Assembly: GCA_011800805.1 (NCBI GenBank)
Contig: MPNW01000017.1
Span: 28,117-92,116 of the forward strand
Direction of reading: 5' to 3'
Length of the DNA stretch: 64,000 nt
Source of the DNA: Hirudo medicinalis
Lineage: Eukaryota; Annelida; Clitellata; Hirudinida; Hirudinidae
This document shows, in pieces, positions 24,948 to 38,672 of this stretch. The position numbers and the translations under genes were made by a program. How positions within the stretch are numbered: the first letter of the stretch is position 1; each line of letters opens with the position of its first letter. Under the pieces are notes generated by a model. That model was given only the letters and a program-made list of their open reading frames with translations, was not told the DNA's origin and ran no database searches.

Positions 24948-27900
24948 ATGTCTAATAACAAGCTTTACAGAGCAAAGAATTACGTCATATCTGAAGTTTC
25001 AGCAAAATCTTGCGCAAATATTGTTCACGTCGAACTCTCTCCGGTTGAACTGACAGCCAAGCAGAGGAATGCCATCCTCATGAACTCCAATAAACTCCAT
25101 AAGATTCAGGTATGTTTGCATTATTTTGTCTGAAGTTATTCACTAAAATATTAAGTGATAAATAAATTAAATATTATCGAATATTGATCAAATATATTTT
25201 TATATATTACAAATGTAATATTTGTAAATCACCCTTTGGCCAGTTGTAATTGGCAACTGACTTCTTTCCATCGTCATAATCTGATGAAACCATTTCATAA
25301 GCCTATATTATAAATTATGATAACGATTCCGAGATAGATTATATGGGCGAGATCACATATGAATAAAGCATAAATCATCATAGGAACATGCTACTCTTGG
25401 GAATCGAACTATTCCAAGTTTTTATAAAGATTTTTTATATTGTGCGAAATGAAATTTTAATGGAAAACACTAAATTTGAAGAAAGTAAATCTCTATGCTC
25501 TTTCCTGATAGAGACATTTGTTGAGACTTGAGGCACTCACTAGGTTGACTTCATTTTTATTATTCTAAGCTCGTTGTTTATTATATTGGGCTTCTAGCAG
25601 CTTAAAATGCTTCAATCAAGTTTTACATAAAAAAAAAAAACGCAAAAAGTAAAGTGAAGTTCTAAAGCTTGGTTCTTTAAACAAAAAAGCGATTCAGATT
25701 ATGTGAGGTGAAAATTAATAAATATCCAAATAATATTCTTAACTTATCACACAACCTGTAGATTTATTTGAGAAATTGAACATTATGTCAAATTCATATT
25801 TATCAAATTCACTTTTTTAAACAGCAATATTTATGTACAAGTATCATCATCACATGTCACCTCAAGTACTTGATAATTAATTTACTCTGAACCTTTTTTG
25901 CCCATGTGATAGCAGACATTGGACTCCATATATGGAATATATAAATCCGCTTTTGTCAGAATCAAAGTTAAATTGTATTCCATTCGTTACGTAGGACCTA
26001 AAGTTTTCTCAAGATTACCTTGTTAACTATTTATTAATCCGAATCTTGATTAATATAAGTTCTTAAGACAATTCATTGCTGTCTCTGTACCTCTTTTGTA
26101 ACTTCCTCCATATGCAATATCACATTGTAAATAATCTTATGCTTTATCATTTTTGTGTACGTGCAACATATCTTAACATAAGTATTACGCTTAGTTCTAA
26201 TGTTTAATTTCATTTCTTAAGCAGCCCAACTAGCGGGATAAGTTTCCCGAAGGGCTATCCTTTTTGGTTGTTGTTTTTCTTACTATTTTTTGTTCAATGT
26301 TTGTTATTTTAGGAGCAATCCAAATAAACGTTAAAAAATATTATTTTAATAAAATTTAGCATCTGAAACGACCGATGCCAATCAACTTAGTTCTGAAAAT
26401 CGTGGGTTTTGAAAGAACTCTTCCATTGCAGAGAAGTGAGGCCTTCATCTTCATCGCCAATGGAACAGGGGTTCGTTCCAAGTATTTAAAACTAATGAAA
26501 TATTAATTTGTTTATTTTAATTAATGTACTAATTTTACAAATATACATACAAATATTATATATATATATAATACTTTTTTTACACACTTTGTTATGTTAC
26601 AAACAGGAATAATAATAGAAGTAACCAATAATAAATTTGTTAAATCTGTTATTCAATATAGGCGTAATGTCTAAAACCACGAAGGTGTTATTTGAAATAC
26701 AAAATATTTGAATGATTAAATTCTGATCAGAAACAAATTCGAAGCAAAAAAAATGCTTAACCAATGTTTGTTCCAGTTGGAATTTCACGGCGGATCGCAG
26801 TCAGACATCGTCGATATCAGTGAACCACTGGAAATTGTCTTCCACTTGAACATTCCATCTGAATGCTGGAAGGCAGTGAAAGGTACACGAGTAACCTGGT
26901 GGAAAGATGGAGACATCATCAATAACAAGGATTTTAAGGGTCGAATAAAAAACATGGCGGAGCAAGTACCCAAAGATGGCACTTTATCCATCCTCATTGA
27001 TGCCTGCAAGCCGGAGGATTCTGGTTTCTACCAGGTCAAAGTGATGTCTGAAAAAGGAAATATTTTGACGTCGAATCAGAAACAAATTGCTGTCATATAT
27101 GAAAAGCCAATTTTTGTTCAACCTTTGCCCAGAATAATAGATATTGATCTTTTGAAGAGAATGATGTACGGTGACAAAGCCGGTGCAAGTGTAATCTTGA
27201 GTTGTGAGTGCGCAGGAAAGCCAGAAGTCAGTGTTTCTTGGTATTTAGCTCGTAAAGGCAGAAAAACTGTTCCTATTTATCCTTCTGACAATTACGAAAT
27301 CTCATTGAACTCTGGAATTGCCGAGCTCTACATCAAGAATATCTTCGCGGAGTTAGGGGAATGGATCGCTTTTGATGGAGCATTGGAACCTGGCTTCATC
27401 TGCCGAGCTGAAAGTTCCCTTGGGTATGCTGAGACAAGTACCGTGCTGGTCTTTAAGAGTGAGTTTTTTTAAGTTTTTCTTAGATCTTTAATTTTTTTTT
27501 AAAAGTAAGTTTAGTCGAATAAGAAACTACAATAATTACCTCTCTCCCCCTTAACTTAATTACAGAATTTCCTCCAATGTTTGCTACAAAAGCGGAAAAT
27601 TTGGACGTTCAGTTGGGGGATAAAACCTCAATTATATGCAGAGGAATTGGATGGCCAACACCAAAGTTGAGATGGATTTTAAATGGAGTCACAGTTGGTC
27701 AAAATTATAAAGAGGTCAGAGTTACTGATGTGGAAAACATTTGTCCTGACTTGTTCGAAACAGCTCAGATGCTTCGCATCTCAAAAGTTACTTCGAATCT
27801 TGGAGGCACTTTGAAAGTTGTGGCCATAAACGAACTTGGCAGTGATTTGCAAGAACTGCTCGTCTCAAGTGAGCTGCAAATAAAACTTTTGCCAAATGTA

Positions 27901-30900
27901 ATAACAATTTAGTTTGGACCGAAGGCAAGTGAGCGCGCCATCAACAGACTTCGTTTTATCAGCGTGTGATTGAATGTGCTAATGCAATCGTGCTCTGAGC
28001 GTCGCATTGTAGTCAGTTGCTGCAGTGAGGTTATCTTAAATCTCAAAACACGAGGAGAAACAATGACTTCAAGCACGACATCGCTTAAAAAATAAATTTG
28101 TCGTAGTTCGAACTACGATGTACCGAACAATTAGATTCGGATGGTGGGCAAACCTTACCATACCGGGGAAAAAATCACAAAGATAAATCTACGAGTTGCT
28201 AACTGATTAAAATGTACGAATTTCAGTCGCTCCTGAAAAACCAGCCTTTATTGAGCAGTTGTCAGACTTGGTATGTTTACCGATGTTTAATCAATGATTA
28301 GCTCTATAACTCACTCAATATTTTTTAATTCTTGCTTGGCTCTAGCGAGTTAAAGAGGGAAAATCATTGTTATTGAGAACCAAGATAGTTGGTCATCCAC
28401 TGCCAAAAATCTGTTGGTTGAGGTAATGCATTATTATTTTATTGAAATTATTTTTGTGTAACCTAAAGTAATATTCGTCATTGATATGTGAAATTTGAAG
28501 GAATGGCAAGCAGTTGGAGAAATTTGTGCACATCTCAGATATTGAGATGACTGTTGATGGAGAGTTTTATACCCTACGCTTAAGTAATGTTAACAAAAAA
28601 CTGGCTGGAAAGTTTTCATGTAAAGCTGCAAACTCTGTTGGGGTGGCTGTCTCTTCTGCTGAAGTGATTGTTGTGGGTTAGCATCCTCCCATGCATTTTT
28701 ATATTGTTTTTACAATATTATGGCACTTGTTCTAATATTATTTTTATGTTGAAATTTTATTATTTTCATTTTGTTTCAGATGGGCATAATGTTGAAGGTG
28801 AGATTTGTTCATAATTTGAATCACATGGCTCTCAAATTTGATTACAAAAATGTGCTGATAGATGAATCAGATGTTCTTGATTTGCAACCTCCAAAATTTA
28901 TAAGAGAACTAGAAGAAACATCATCATCATCATTAGAGGGGAATAAAGTAATTCTGGAATGTCATGTCACAGGATTTCCTCAGCCAAAAGTAAAATGGTC
29001 TGCCATCTTTAATATTAAGAAATACATTTAATTGATAAGTTATAACTTTTAGACTGATTCCTTTGCAGGCTGAAGTGTGACAAGGAGTTATTGGAAAATG
29101 ATTCGAAATATACCAACCTTAAAGCAGATATTGAAGGAGGCACAACAGTGTCATCCCTCATTTTTGAAAGACCTGAGATGATTGACTCAGGAGAATATCA
29201 AGTTGTGGCTGAAAATTCACTTGGTAAAGCATCAACTACAACTAGATTAACGATCACAGGTGATTAAAAGTTATTTCTAAATTTTTATCTCCTTAGAATA
29301 TTCAAAATTTTATTTAATATTTGATTCTAACTAGCTATTTGTTTTAATTGATTTCCAAATTGCTAGGGAGAGATGTGATTCCTGTTGTTGTTGAAAAGAA
29401 ATTTGATGAACATGTATATGTTCAGGAGACCTGTACTTTCTCAATGCTAGTGGATGGTGGTCCAAACACTGAAGCTAATTGGTTTGTTTTTGAGTCAGTT
29501 AGTTTTTCAATCAATCATTTATCGTTCTATTTCCAAGTTAAACCGTCTGTTTTTAATTGTTTTTGTATTTAATTATTTTTAGTAAATTCATTTTTTTGTA
29601 CAATTCACTTTCCAAACATCTCGTTACCATTGTCATATTGTAAAACAGAACCAAAAAAAAAATAGGCTTGTCAATGTCATCAATCAACATCTCCACATTC
29701 ACATTCAATGTCATGACATCACATCCTCAATCTAATGCCAAACTGACTGCAGGTTTAAAAAAGATGAAGAAATAATCAGTGAGGGTAGATTTCATGCAGC
29801 AAAGAAATTTCTGAAACCGGGTGGACGAGTTCAGTTCGAATTGAGAATTGATGATGTTCGGCTCAACGATGCTGGCTCCTATGAGTTTTGTGCTGAAAAT
29901 AAACTGGGAAAAGTGACAGCTGAGGGTTCACTGAAAGTCACTGGTGAAGTTATTTTTGCCTCACGTTAATTTTGACCAGTTGAGAATTCCATTTGTTTAG
30001 TCGATCTTGTTTTTATTAAGTGAAGAAAAAAAAGGGTGGTTTAGCAAAATTTTCTTGTACAAAATTCTTTTGTTTTATGGTAATGTCTTGCAAGAATATA
30101 TTTTTCATCCTTGTAAGTTAGCAACCACATTTTTCTGAGAAAATTTGTTCAATCAAGGCTGATAGATTGCAAAAATGATGCTTGAGATCGATGAGTAGTC
30201 TAATATCCTCAATGTGTCTTATAATCTGTGAGATATGTTAGAGTTAATATCAACCATGAAAACCATGAAAAACCATGAAAATTTTTTTTAAAGTGTTAAG
30301 ATTATCACAAAAATTCTCCTGAGCATTGGTTTGAGCAAAATTGCATGTTGTTGCCTGCAACGTCAGATACATGAACAGGAGTATCATCAATAATTAATTG
30401 ATTGCATAATTCATCCTAATTATTCACAAATTTTAACGAATCCACCCACAGATCGACGTGCTCCGAGTTTCAAAAAGAAACTTCTTGCGGTCATGTCTCG
30501 CAGGGAGGGCAAAAGAGTGTCATTCAATTGCATCGCATGTGGCTGTCCCGAACTTCACTTCAGATGGTAATTTTATTCTGTAACACATGGTTTTGATGAC
30601 TTAAACGTGCACTGATGATGTAATGGTACTGTGGATAAGATGAATGTGATTTAATGCGATTTTAATAATTCAAAAATTTTAACCCAACCTTTTATTAATT
30701 CTTCCAACCACATTTGCTCGAAGGTTTATGAATGGAAATCCAGTCTCCTACGATGACAGAATGACAATCACCAGCAAGGAAATGCATACTTCCAAGCAAT
30801 CTGTTGGTTACATTGAAATAAAAGAAGTTCTAACAATCAATAAAGTCCTACTGTCTGATTCTGGAAAAGTTAAAGTTGAAGTTTCGAACGAGTTTGGGTC

Positions 30901-33846
30901 GAGTTCTTCTGAAAGCAAGTTTTCCATCACAAGTGAGAATTAATTTAATTACTTTGGAAGGTTTTAGATGACAAAATGATTTAATAAACGATAAAGTAAA
31001 TTGTGGACATTTTATAAGGTATGCCATATTTATAAAATGCCATAAACAGAATCATAAATGTATTTGTTAGTATTCCATTCACATTTGAAACTTTTATGAT
31101 ACATTCTTTTAGTTCTTTTTGCCTGCAAAAAGGTGCCTTTTCAATGAATTTGTAAAATTTTTATTAAGTGAATAAATGCATGGTAAATATTTAATATTTA
31201 TTCATTATTAATTTAAAATTAATCTCAACCAGGAGCAAGCCTTCCCACACCAGTTGAAATTGTTCCTCCGTTGATACTCGAGGACATGACCAACAGGGTT
31301 GTTGAACTTCACGAGGCCTGTTGCTTCACTGTGTTGGCGAGAGGGAGACCAACTCCTGAGATACAATGGTGAGATGCTGATGTTGATGTATCATTGCATC
31401 ATTAACTCATTGGTGATAACTCATGAGCTGAATATTATATTTCATTGTTCCTCAAAAAAATAAGTTGTAAAATTCGACTGAAACTGATTAACAAGCTAAT
31501 TATTTTTTATTTTAAATTTTAAAAATTTCACGAAAGGTTCAGAAACGAGGTTCTGGTCGAGCCGTCAGAGAGAATCCAGACAGCAGCAGCTGAGGGCATT
31601 TACTCCCTCATCATCCAATACGTCGTTGAGGAAGATTCTGCCGTCTACAGGGCAACACTCTCCAATGAGGGCGGAGAACAAAGCACATGTGCTCAACTGT
31701 TTCTGAAAAGTAATTGTAATCTTTACAACCACTGATCTGCTGTTATTTAATTGGTGGAAGTGTTTAGTTTAAGTTTTGATGATTGCATTCAGATGTCATG
31801 CAATGTGGTGCATTTCTTTGTGTTACAAGTTGAAATTACTTTTTGATTTGCAGCCAGTAACGTAAAATGGTTATCGTTTATTGTGCAAGTTACTTTTAGA
31901 AATGGTAATATGCTAAGTTTTAGAGCTTTATTTGGAAGTATCTGCTGTAAAATAAAACTAAAAAATTGTTTTTCTAATGAAGGACAGTTTTTTAATTCAA
32001 GAAATATGATTGTCATTTAAATTTCATTTCTTTATTTTTCTCAGACAAATTTGGTCCAAACGAGCAGATTGTTGAGCCAAAGTTTGAGAACCTCCTCAGG
32101 GACAAAAGTCTCGAGGAAGGCGAGGATTGTTTCTTCTCGGTTTCTGTCAGTGGCCTCAAACTTACATCTGTCGTCTGGTATGAGTAATTGGTTTTGATTT
32201 TGACTATTTCATTTTAAAATAATTTTTTTGACTGCTCATAATTGTGAGTTGATTGTGGGTTTTATAAAATACTTTATTTGAATATGTAACCCTGTTAGGG
32301 TACCTTGGCTCTTTTAGTTTTCATTGATAAGAAGAACATTATCATTAATACATTATCATCAATAATAAAATAGCTTTTGCCATTGCAATATTTGGGACTG
32401 CTCCTGTGGTCTAAAGTCGTAATTTTGTTTTTTAGCTTATATAAATTTCTAAAATAAAGTTTAATAATTACTTAATTGAATAATTTCTATGTTAATTATT
32501 TTTAAGGTCTAAAGATGGACAACCTTTGGACAGGAAAAACAGTAGATTCCAATTTGAAGATGACTACTTTCATGGCAGCCTCAAACTGAGGATCAACAAG
32601 GTTGTCATGAGTGATGCAGGCAGATATGCCATCAAGATTACAAACAGGAAAGGAAGGAAGGTGAGCAGTGCCACCTTGAAAGTCAGAGGTTTGTTATAAC
32701 ATTTATTATATCATATCTTTTGATGGCAATGAATGAGGCCATGGTTATCATAATGTCACTAGCCAATCAAGTCTCTTTTAAAGTTATTTATAGGATCCTC
32801 TTATTATTATTGCTTATTATGATTATTACTATGATTGTTATTATTGTTGTTATTATAAATATTTTAAATGATAATTATCATTTGGAATCACTTATCCATG
32901 CAAACTAACAGCATGAAGCTAGATTCAACAAAGGACATGTAAATTATTTTAATACGCGTTTTGCAACAGAAATGAAGACAATGATTGTATCAGAGAGGAT
33001 TTTGCTTAACGATGACGTCCAAGGTGACACTGTTATGGAACTTTTATGTTTCAGGAAGGCAAGAGGCGTAGATTTAAGCGGGGTTTGGAATTCATCTAAT
33101 TGTTTATTGTTATATTATTTATAAATATTTTATTAATAAATAATTTAATTTACATAAATTAGTACTGTATAAATTGTGGCATTAATATTTTTGCTGTGAT
33201 CTTTAAAACGCTAATTACGAGTTTAGTCTGTAACCACAGATTGTATTATATCTCATTATTACAACAAATATTTATTTCATTATATCTTAGTACTGTAACT
33301 CCTCAGGAAAACCTGAAGAGGAGGTGGATAGTGGATAAGGCATACTTTGCCAAGGATCACCTGGGCCAATTGTTGTGTGAAAAGTGGCAGGCAAACTCCA
33401 CATCTGATTACATATTCAGTGGAGGTATTCATTGGCTGCTAAACTATTGCTTACTTGTTATGCATTCACAGATTATGTATAAAGACGGTTAATTGCTTTA
33501 ATTTTGATATTAATCTAAAGTTTTAAATTGCTGTTGATCTTTAGATATTTTATAGGAACTAAAATAATAATTATTATTATTTGTTTCAGACCAGGATGCG
33601 ACTTATCTCCGACCGGATGAATTTGTCTTTGTGAAGCAGACTATAAGCCTGGTTGTGAATATGAGAGAAGCATGTAAGGAGGTCTTGTGGCTGAAGGATG
33701 GGAACGTCGTAAGTGTTGATCCTGATGATTATGATGATGATCCAAAGTATGAGACATCATCATCCAACAGCCTTCAGCACATCCTTGCAATCAATGATGT
33801 TTGTGATGATGATGAAGGCATTTACACCTTCAAAGTTCTTTGGTGA
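24948..33846 (+). CDS. Intracellular multi-Ig (I-set) protein, titin/twitchin-like
   Basis: Twenty-one exons: 24,948-25,109; 26,360-26,470; 26,777-27,458; 27,566-27,868; 28,227-28,270; 28,346-28,422; 28,501-28,676; 28,780-28,797; 28,871-28,997; 29,069-29,259; 29,367-29,481; 29,753-29,943; 30,452-30,566; 30,724-30,932; 31,233-31,368; 31,537-31,709; 32,045-32,177; 32,507-32,688; 32,970-33,067; 33,307-33,424; 33,590-33,846. They join in frame to 1,205 residues. No signal peptide or membrane helix is seen. After about 90 unique residues come about ten Ig I-set domains with C-strand Trp and the D-x-G-x-Y motif (DSGFYQV, DSGEYQVVAENSLG, DAGSYEFCAENKLG, DAGRYAIKITNRKG, DDEGIYTFKV). Several start with the PPKFIREL or APSFKKKL phrase typical of muscle giant proteins. 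Domain 1 has a WWKDG core. No Fn3 or kinase domain is present. A sarcomeric or cytoskeletal role is inferred. The exon 19 donor (GGC|GTAGAT) and the exon 19/20 region are the least certain. Confidence 0.87.
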
Positions 33847-35137
33847 ACCTCAAAATTGAGGCTATGTCTACCAACTACTTGGAATCTTAATCAACCATTT
33901 GGTTACACAAATGAGTGACGACCTCTTGGAATCTTGTCTTCTTTCAAAACCATGCTGCTAATGATATTTGTACGTGAGGCTCCAATCTATCTCAAGCAAA
34001 ATTTGTTCAAAATTATTTTTTGAGAGTGCCCTTCGTTAATTTATTCGTGAGTTCTCTCGTGGAATTAACCTACGATCAATTTACGCGCTTAATTCCTAAA
34101 ATCGCGTCTAAATTAATTTAGGGATCTGGCCCCACTACAATGGCCATCATTTAAGTGAATCTTCCTCTCTCGCTCAATATTAGCACGAGATCTCAACATG
34201 TTGAGTGTGCGTTGGCCCATCACCGAAGCCATCGACTGCCACTATGTATGCTCTGGTAACTCAAAACTTTAACTTAACTGACGCTAACCGGCTTTATTCC
34301 ATACCCGTTGTACTAATAAATTAATTAAAGTTTAGACAAGGCAATTCACAACCAGATAATTCATGTATTTTAATAGACGGTACATGAATAGCACTTATAT
34401 CTTCACATGTGAATCATTTGAAAGAAACAGAATACAAATGAATACAAAAAATCCTTGAAACAAATAAAAACTTGCAGCCAGCAAATCGCCCAACCTCAAA
34501 CTGAAAAGGAGTCAAGCTGCAGATCTCAGCAGGGCCCTTAGCAAAGGTTGTTTAGGGTCGCTTAGAACTGCAATCCAAGCCAAACGATTATTACATAAGC
34601 ACTGCATTAAGCAAGCAAGGACACCAAAATGTCTAACCGTCCACCAAATTATCAAAGCCACATTTTTTGTACAAAAGTGAATCGATGTCTTCTACTACAG
34701 ATTTGCAGGTGTTCAGGCATGTAATTCGCAATAACAAGCGAACATTTAGGGTCAACAAATGATATTAAGCTTAAGAATTAGGAGATAATTCGCTCAAAAA
34801 AAGCAAGGCTAAATACATTTCGCTATTTCCATTGGAAGGAAGTCAAGAGAACAATGTTTAAATGTAGGGAAATGAGAACATTTCAGAGAGGGATTTGAAG
34901 AAAACCACAAGAATCAAACATCATGACTAAGAGCCCCACAGTGCGAAATGGCATGCATTACAAACCAAATAGAGTCAGAGTTGAGGAACATTGCTGAAAA
35001 CGCCCCCAAACCCTCTCAGGTCAGCAGCTCCTCATACGCTAATAATAAAGTACCAGTAGCTTTTTTCTCTCCCAGAAATGGGATTACTATGGAATGAAAG
35101 GGCAAATGAACTATGGCAGAATTATGGTGGCTCGTCT
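33847..35137. other. Intergenic, facing 3' ends of two genes
   Basis: The Ig gene (plus) and the Ral gene (minus) converge here. AATAAA on the plus strand near 34,316 could serve the Ig gene. No other gene was recognised. Confidence 0.45.
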
Positions 35138-37826
35138 TTAGAGGATGGTGCACTTCTTTTTCCGACTCGGTTTGTTCCTGGACCCACCCTGGGGCCTCCT
35201 GGCAGCCTGGTTCAGCTCAGAATTCTTCTTGTCTCTGATGAGTTTCATGAGGTCATAGAACACCTGCATTTCAACAAAATTTGCATTAATTAAAAAGTCG
35301 ATGAACTTCATAAGCGTAACAAAATGCAAATTTGTCATCTCAAGTTACTTTGTCAACATTTTCCTTGGTCTTTGCAGAAGTTTCAACATAAGAAACTTTC
35401 CACTGCTGTGCCTTGGTCTGAGCCTCCTGAGAAGTCACCTGCCTTTTGTTATCCAGGTCCATTTTGTTGCCAACCAACAGGAAAGGTATGTTGTCGTCAT
35501 TCTTCACACGAAGAATTTGCTCCCTGAATGTTTTTAAAGACATTTTAAAGATAGTGTTGTGAATCACGCGATGAAACCATTGGCAATCTTATCTCAAGAA
35601 AGTCACCATCCTAACAACTCTGCAACCTATGAAACTGTAGCATTCTACGACTGCCAATTTGTTGTAAAACAAATGACCAGATTAAGTAGCTTAAGCAGAG
35701 ACCAGATCAAGTAATAAATAATACCCAAACTAAGATAAATGTAGACATAGCATATTGTGGCAACCAAAAAACTGAGGGTTTTGTTAATCAAGTGCTAGCA
35801 GCTTCCATTATTTTTGTAAGAATCAACATGTGAACAATCGTAAATGGATTCATTTTTGAGATGACAGAAACATGTCATTCGAATTAATATAATTTAAATA
35901 ATCAGAGTTGAGACTATCTTCAAATTAGACTTTGCTTCATACTAAGGTTTATTTATAAAAATAATCTCTAATGAGATTTGTATAGACTGAAAAAGTTCTG
36001 CTTATTAAGCAAATAATAATAAAAAATAATAAAAAAGTAAATGAGTTTCAGAACTCAAGAAGCTTTAACTGTGTTAAAGGAATCAATGTGATGCAGATTG
36101 ATACTATCTAGAATTAGTCAGGAAAGAGTCATGTTGGCCAAAATATTTAATGTATAACTTGACAATTATTTAATAGATATCAAGCTTTGTAATGCTTTTA
36201 TCAGGCAATGTAATTGCTCATTTACATTAAGTGAACTTTGTAGACCTTCATGTCATTCCCCAAACTTTCTGCTGTTTATAATCAAGTGAACTAATCCTTA
36301 CTTAGCCACACTAGCAACTAAGTAACCCTTGAACAAGTACTCCCTGCACTGTGACTATCATATTCTTATGTAATTCCCCTTATTTTTCATCTATTAAGCA
36401 TGCAACCACACCTTAAACATAAACATGAAGAGTTATTAACTATTAACTCCCAGCATCCCACAATGTTTACAACATCCCATGCCCAGTACAACTCACAAAA
36501 TCAAATTGCTTTTCCAAAATGTGGAGTAAATAAAATAAATCATCAAAAAATGTATAGCTCAAAATTTCAAATAACAACCTGAAATCTGCCGTCTGAAGAA
36601 AAGACTCGTGTTCTGTGATGGAAAATACGCAGAGAAAACCCTCTCCGCTCCTGAAGTAGTTGTCCCGAATGGCGGCATAGTCCTCCTGGCCGGCAGTGTC
36701 CAGGATGTCCACCTGCACCTCCACTCCATCCACCACCACCTTCTTCCTGTAACTGTCAGCCTTCGTTGGCTCATAATCTTCTACAAACTGAGAAAGCAAA
36801 TGAAGAATTAAGATTTATGACCCCAGTGGAAGTCTGACTTTTCATAATTTTTCACAATTTAAGATAGGATGATCTTTTTTTTAAACCCTGGAGTAAACAT
36901 TCAAATCAAGTAAAAATTCAATTAATAAAATCTCAACATCCCATCCATTAAGAGGCAGCCATAACTCAATAAAACAGAAGAAAATGAATTCAATCCAGAA
37001 TCAAAACGGAATCTCATTTTCTATGACTCATAGCTCATAGCACCGACTAGTGAGTCTAGCAGTGGTGATTATGATGCCTTGGCTTAATACTACGCAATCA
37101 TGACCTTGTGCACTTCAAGATACTTTACATAAATTCAACAACTTTTGGAGACAAGATAGTGAAAAATTCAAAGTGAATAAACCAATTAGATGATGTCATT
37201 TTAGTGTCTGGCCTTGGAGGAAGGACCAGAATCACTTCAAATTCATCAATTGCCATCAAGCAGGGGTTTCAAGAAGCAGAAAATTTATAAAGTAATTTTT
37301 AAAACCAAGTTTTTATTGATTGTGCAACTCATTAGCAAAATATGTTTTATGTTCAAAGATTTGAAGGAGATAAGTTTATTTATTACAGATAAATCCCAAT
37401 GCAGCTAGTTAACTTAATTAATCATTAATTTAAGTAGCATGGATAATAGTAAGGCCTGTTCAACAAAAGAATTTCATAATTCATTATCAATTGGAGCAGC
37501 ATTTTATCATCACGTTAACTAGTCATGTGACATGAATCAATCAAAGCTCATATTCTCAGAGATTTATTTCACTTTTTTTTGTGAGTACCAGTTAAAAATA
37601 TCTCCCTAAATATTTGTCACTCCACTTGATTAAAATATGTTCAAATACTCATTCCAATCATTTTTAATCAGTCCTTTAGATTTTATCTTTAATTTATAAA
37701 AATAATTAAATAAAAATTTTGCATTACCTCATCGTACATGAATTGTAGAGTCAATGCCGATTTGCCGACGCCTCCACTACCAACCATAATTACTTTATGA
37801 ACTGCGGCTGGGTTCGATGACTTCAT
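35138..37826 (-). CDS. RALA: Ral small GTPase
   Basis: A complete four-exon gene: 37,826-37,728, 36,787-36,579, 35,523-35,349 and 35,263-35,138, giving 202 residues (human RALA 206). Ral cycles between GDP and GTP on membranes and acts through the exocyst and RalBP1. The P-loop is [10 protein letters not shown], the effector loop is [12 protein letters not shown] (the Ral-specific KADSY), switch II is [20 protein letters not shown], and guanine motifs are NKMDL and ETSAK. The tail is basic (SRKKK) and ends in a CaaX box, CTIL, whose final Leu predicts geranylgeranylation. Vertebrate RALA ends CCIL, so the second Cys is replaced by Thr. All introns are GT..AG with matching phases (0, 2, 0). 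A and B paralogues cannot be distinguished outside vertebrates. Confidence 0.96.
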
Positions 37827-38672
37827 TTTGTAAGGTATGGGATATGACTAAAGAGGTTGGGTGGAAGCTAATCACGAATAGTCTGCGGTGACAGAAAGCT
37901 GTGTGATCACAGTGAAGACGATGTATAACCTATAAATATAAAAAACAAAATGACTATTTGGGACATAAAATAATTTTTAAGCAGAAAATCCCAAAACAAA
38001 CTGAAAAGTCTCCGAGCAGAGGTAGACCACCGAAACAACATCGACTCTGTAAACAAAAAGGGGATGGCGATGGACACTCAAATTTCAAGTAATTTAATAA
38101 TATGCAGAGAACAAAATAATAAACCAATAAAATTTAAGAATAAATAAAATATGTAACTTTTGTTATAATTAAATATAAAATATTTGTTTTAGCTTCAGCA
38201 GGGTTTAGTCTAAAATAAGCAAACCTATTTCGTCAGTTTTCGTAAGTTAATTTCTTACATACTACAGACGTTTGAATTAATCTGCAAATCATCTCAGTAA
38301 ATGAAACATTCTAAAAACTTTGATATTTTGCAAAAATATTTTCAAACTGATCTGAAAACGCCAGCTTTATATTAAGTCATATGCAAAATTCACTCTACTT
38401 TCTATTATAAGCACTCGTTGCTATAGCTTAAGGTAGATCTAATCAGAGTTAATGACCTAATTCGTTTTGTTCATTAAAATTTTCATTCTTCTGTATGGTT
38501 CGTTGCTTTAATTCTGGATAATTAATATTAATATAAATTAAAGTTGTTAATATCACAGCATTCATTATTTTACTTTTGTTGCTGTCAGTACGCACATTTT
38601 CAGGTTAAAATCAATGCCCTCTCCCATGATATTTGCAAGTTTGAAGGTTTGGTAACATGCATTGCTTGAGGA
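37827..38672. other. Upstream of Ral, no gene recognised
   Basis: Presumed Ral promoter and 5' UTR, followed by AT-rich spacer. No motif is claimed. Confidence 0.4.

Noticed and set aside
33196..33306. Ig gene exon extended upstream of 33,307 in the same open frame
   Set aside because: The extra segment is hydrophobic and AT-rich with no Ig features, and a good acceptor (CTCAG) lies at 33,306.
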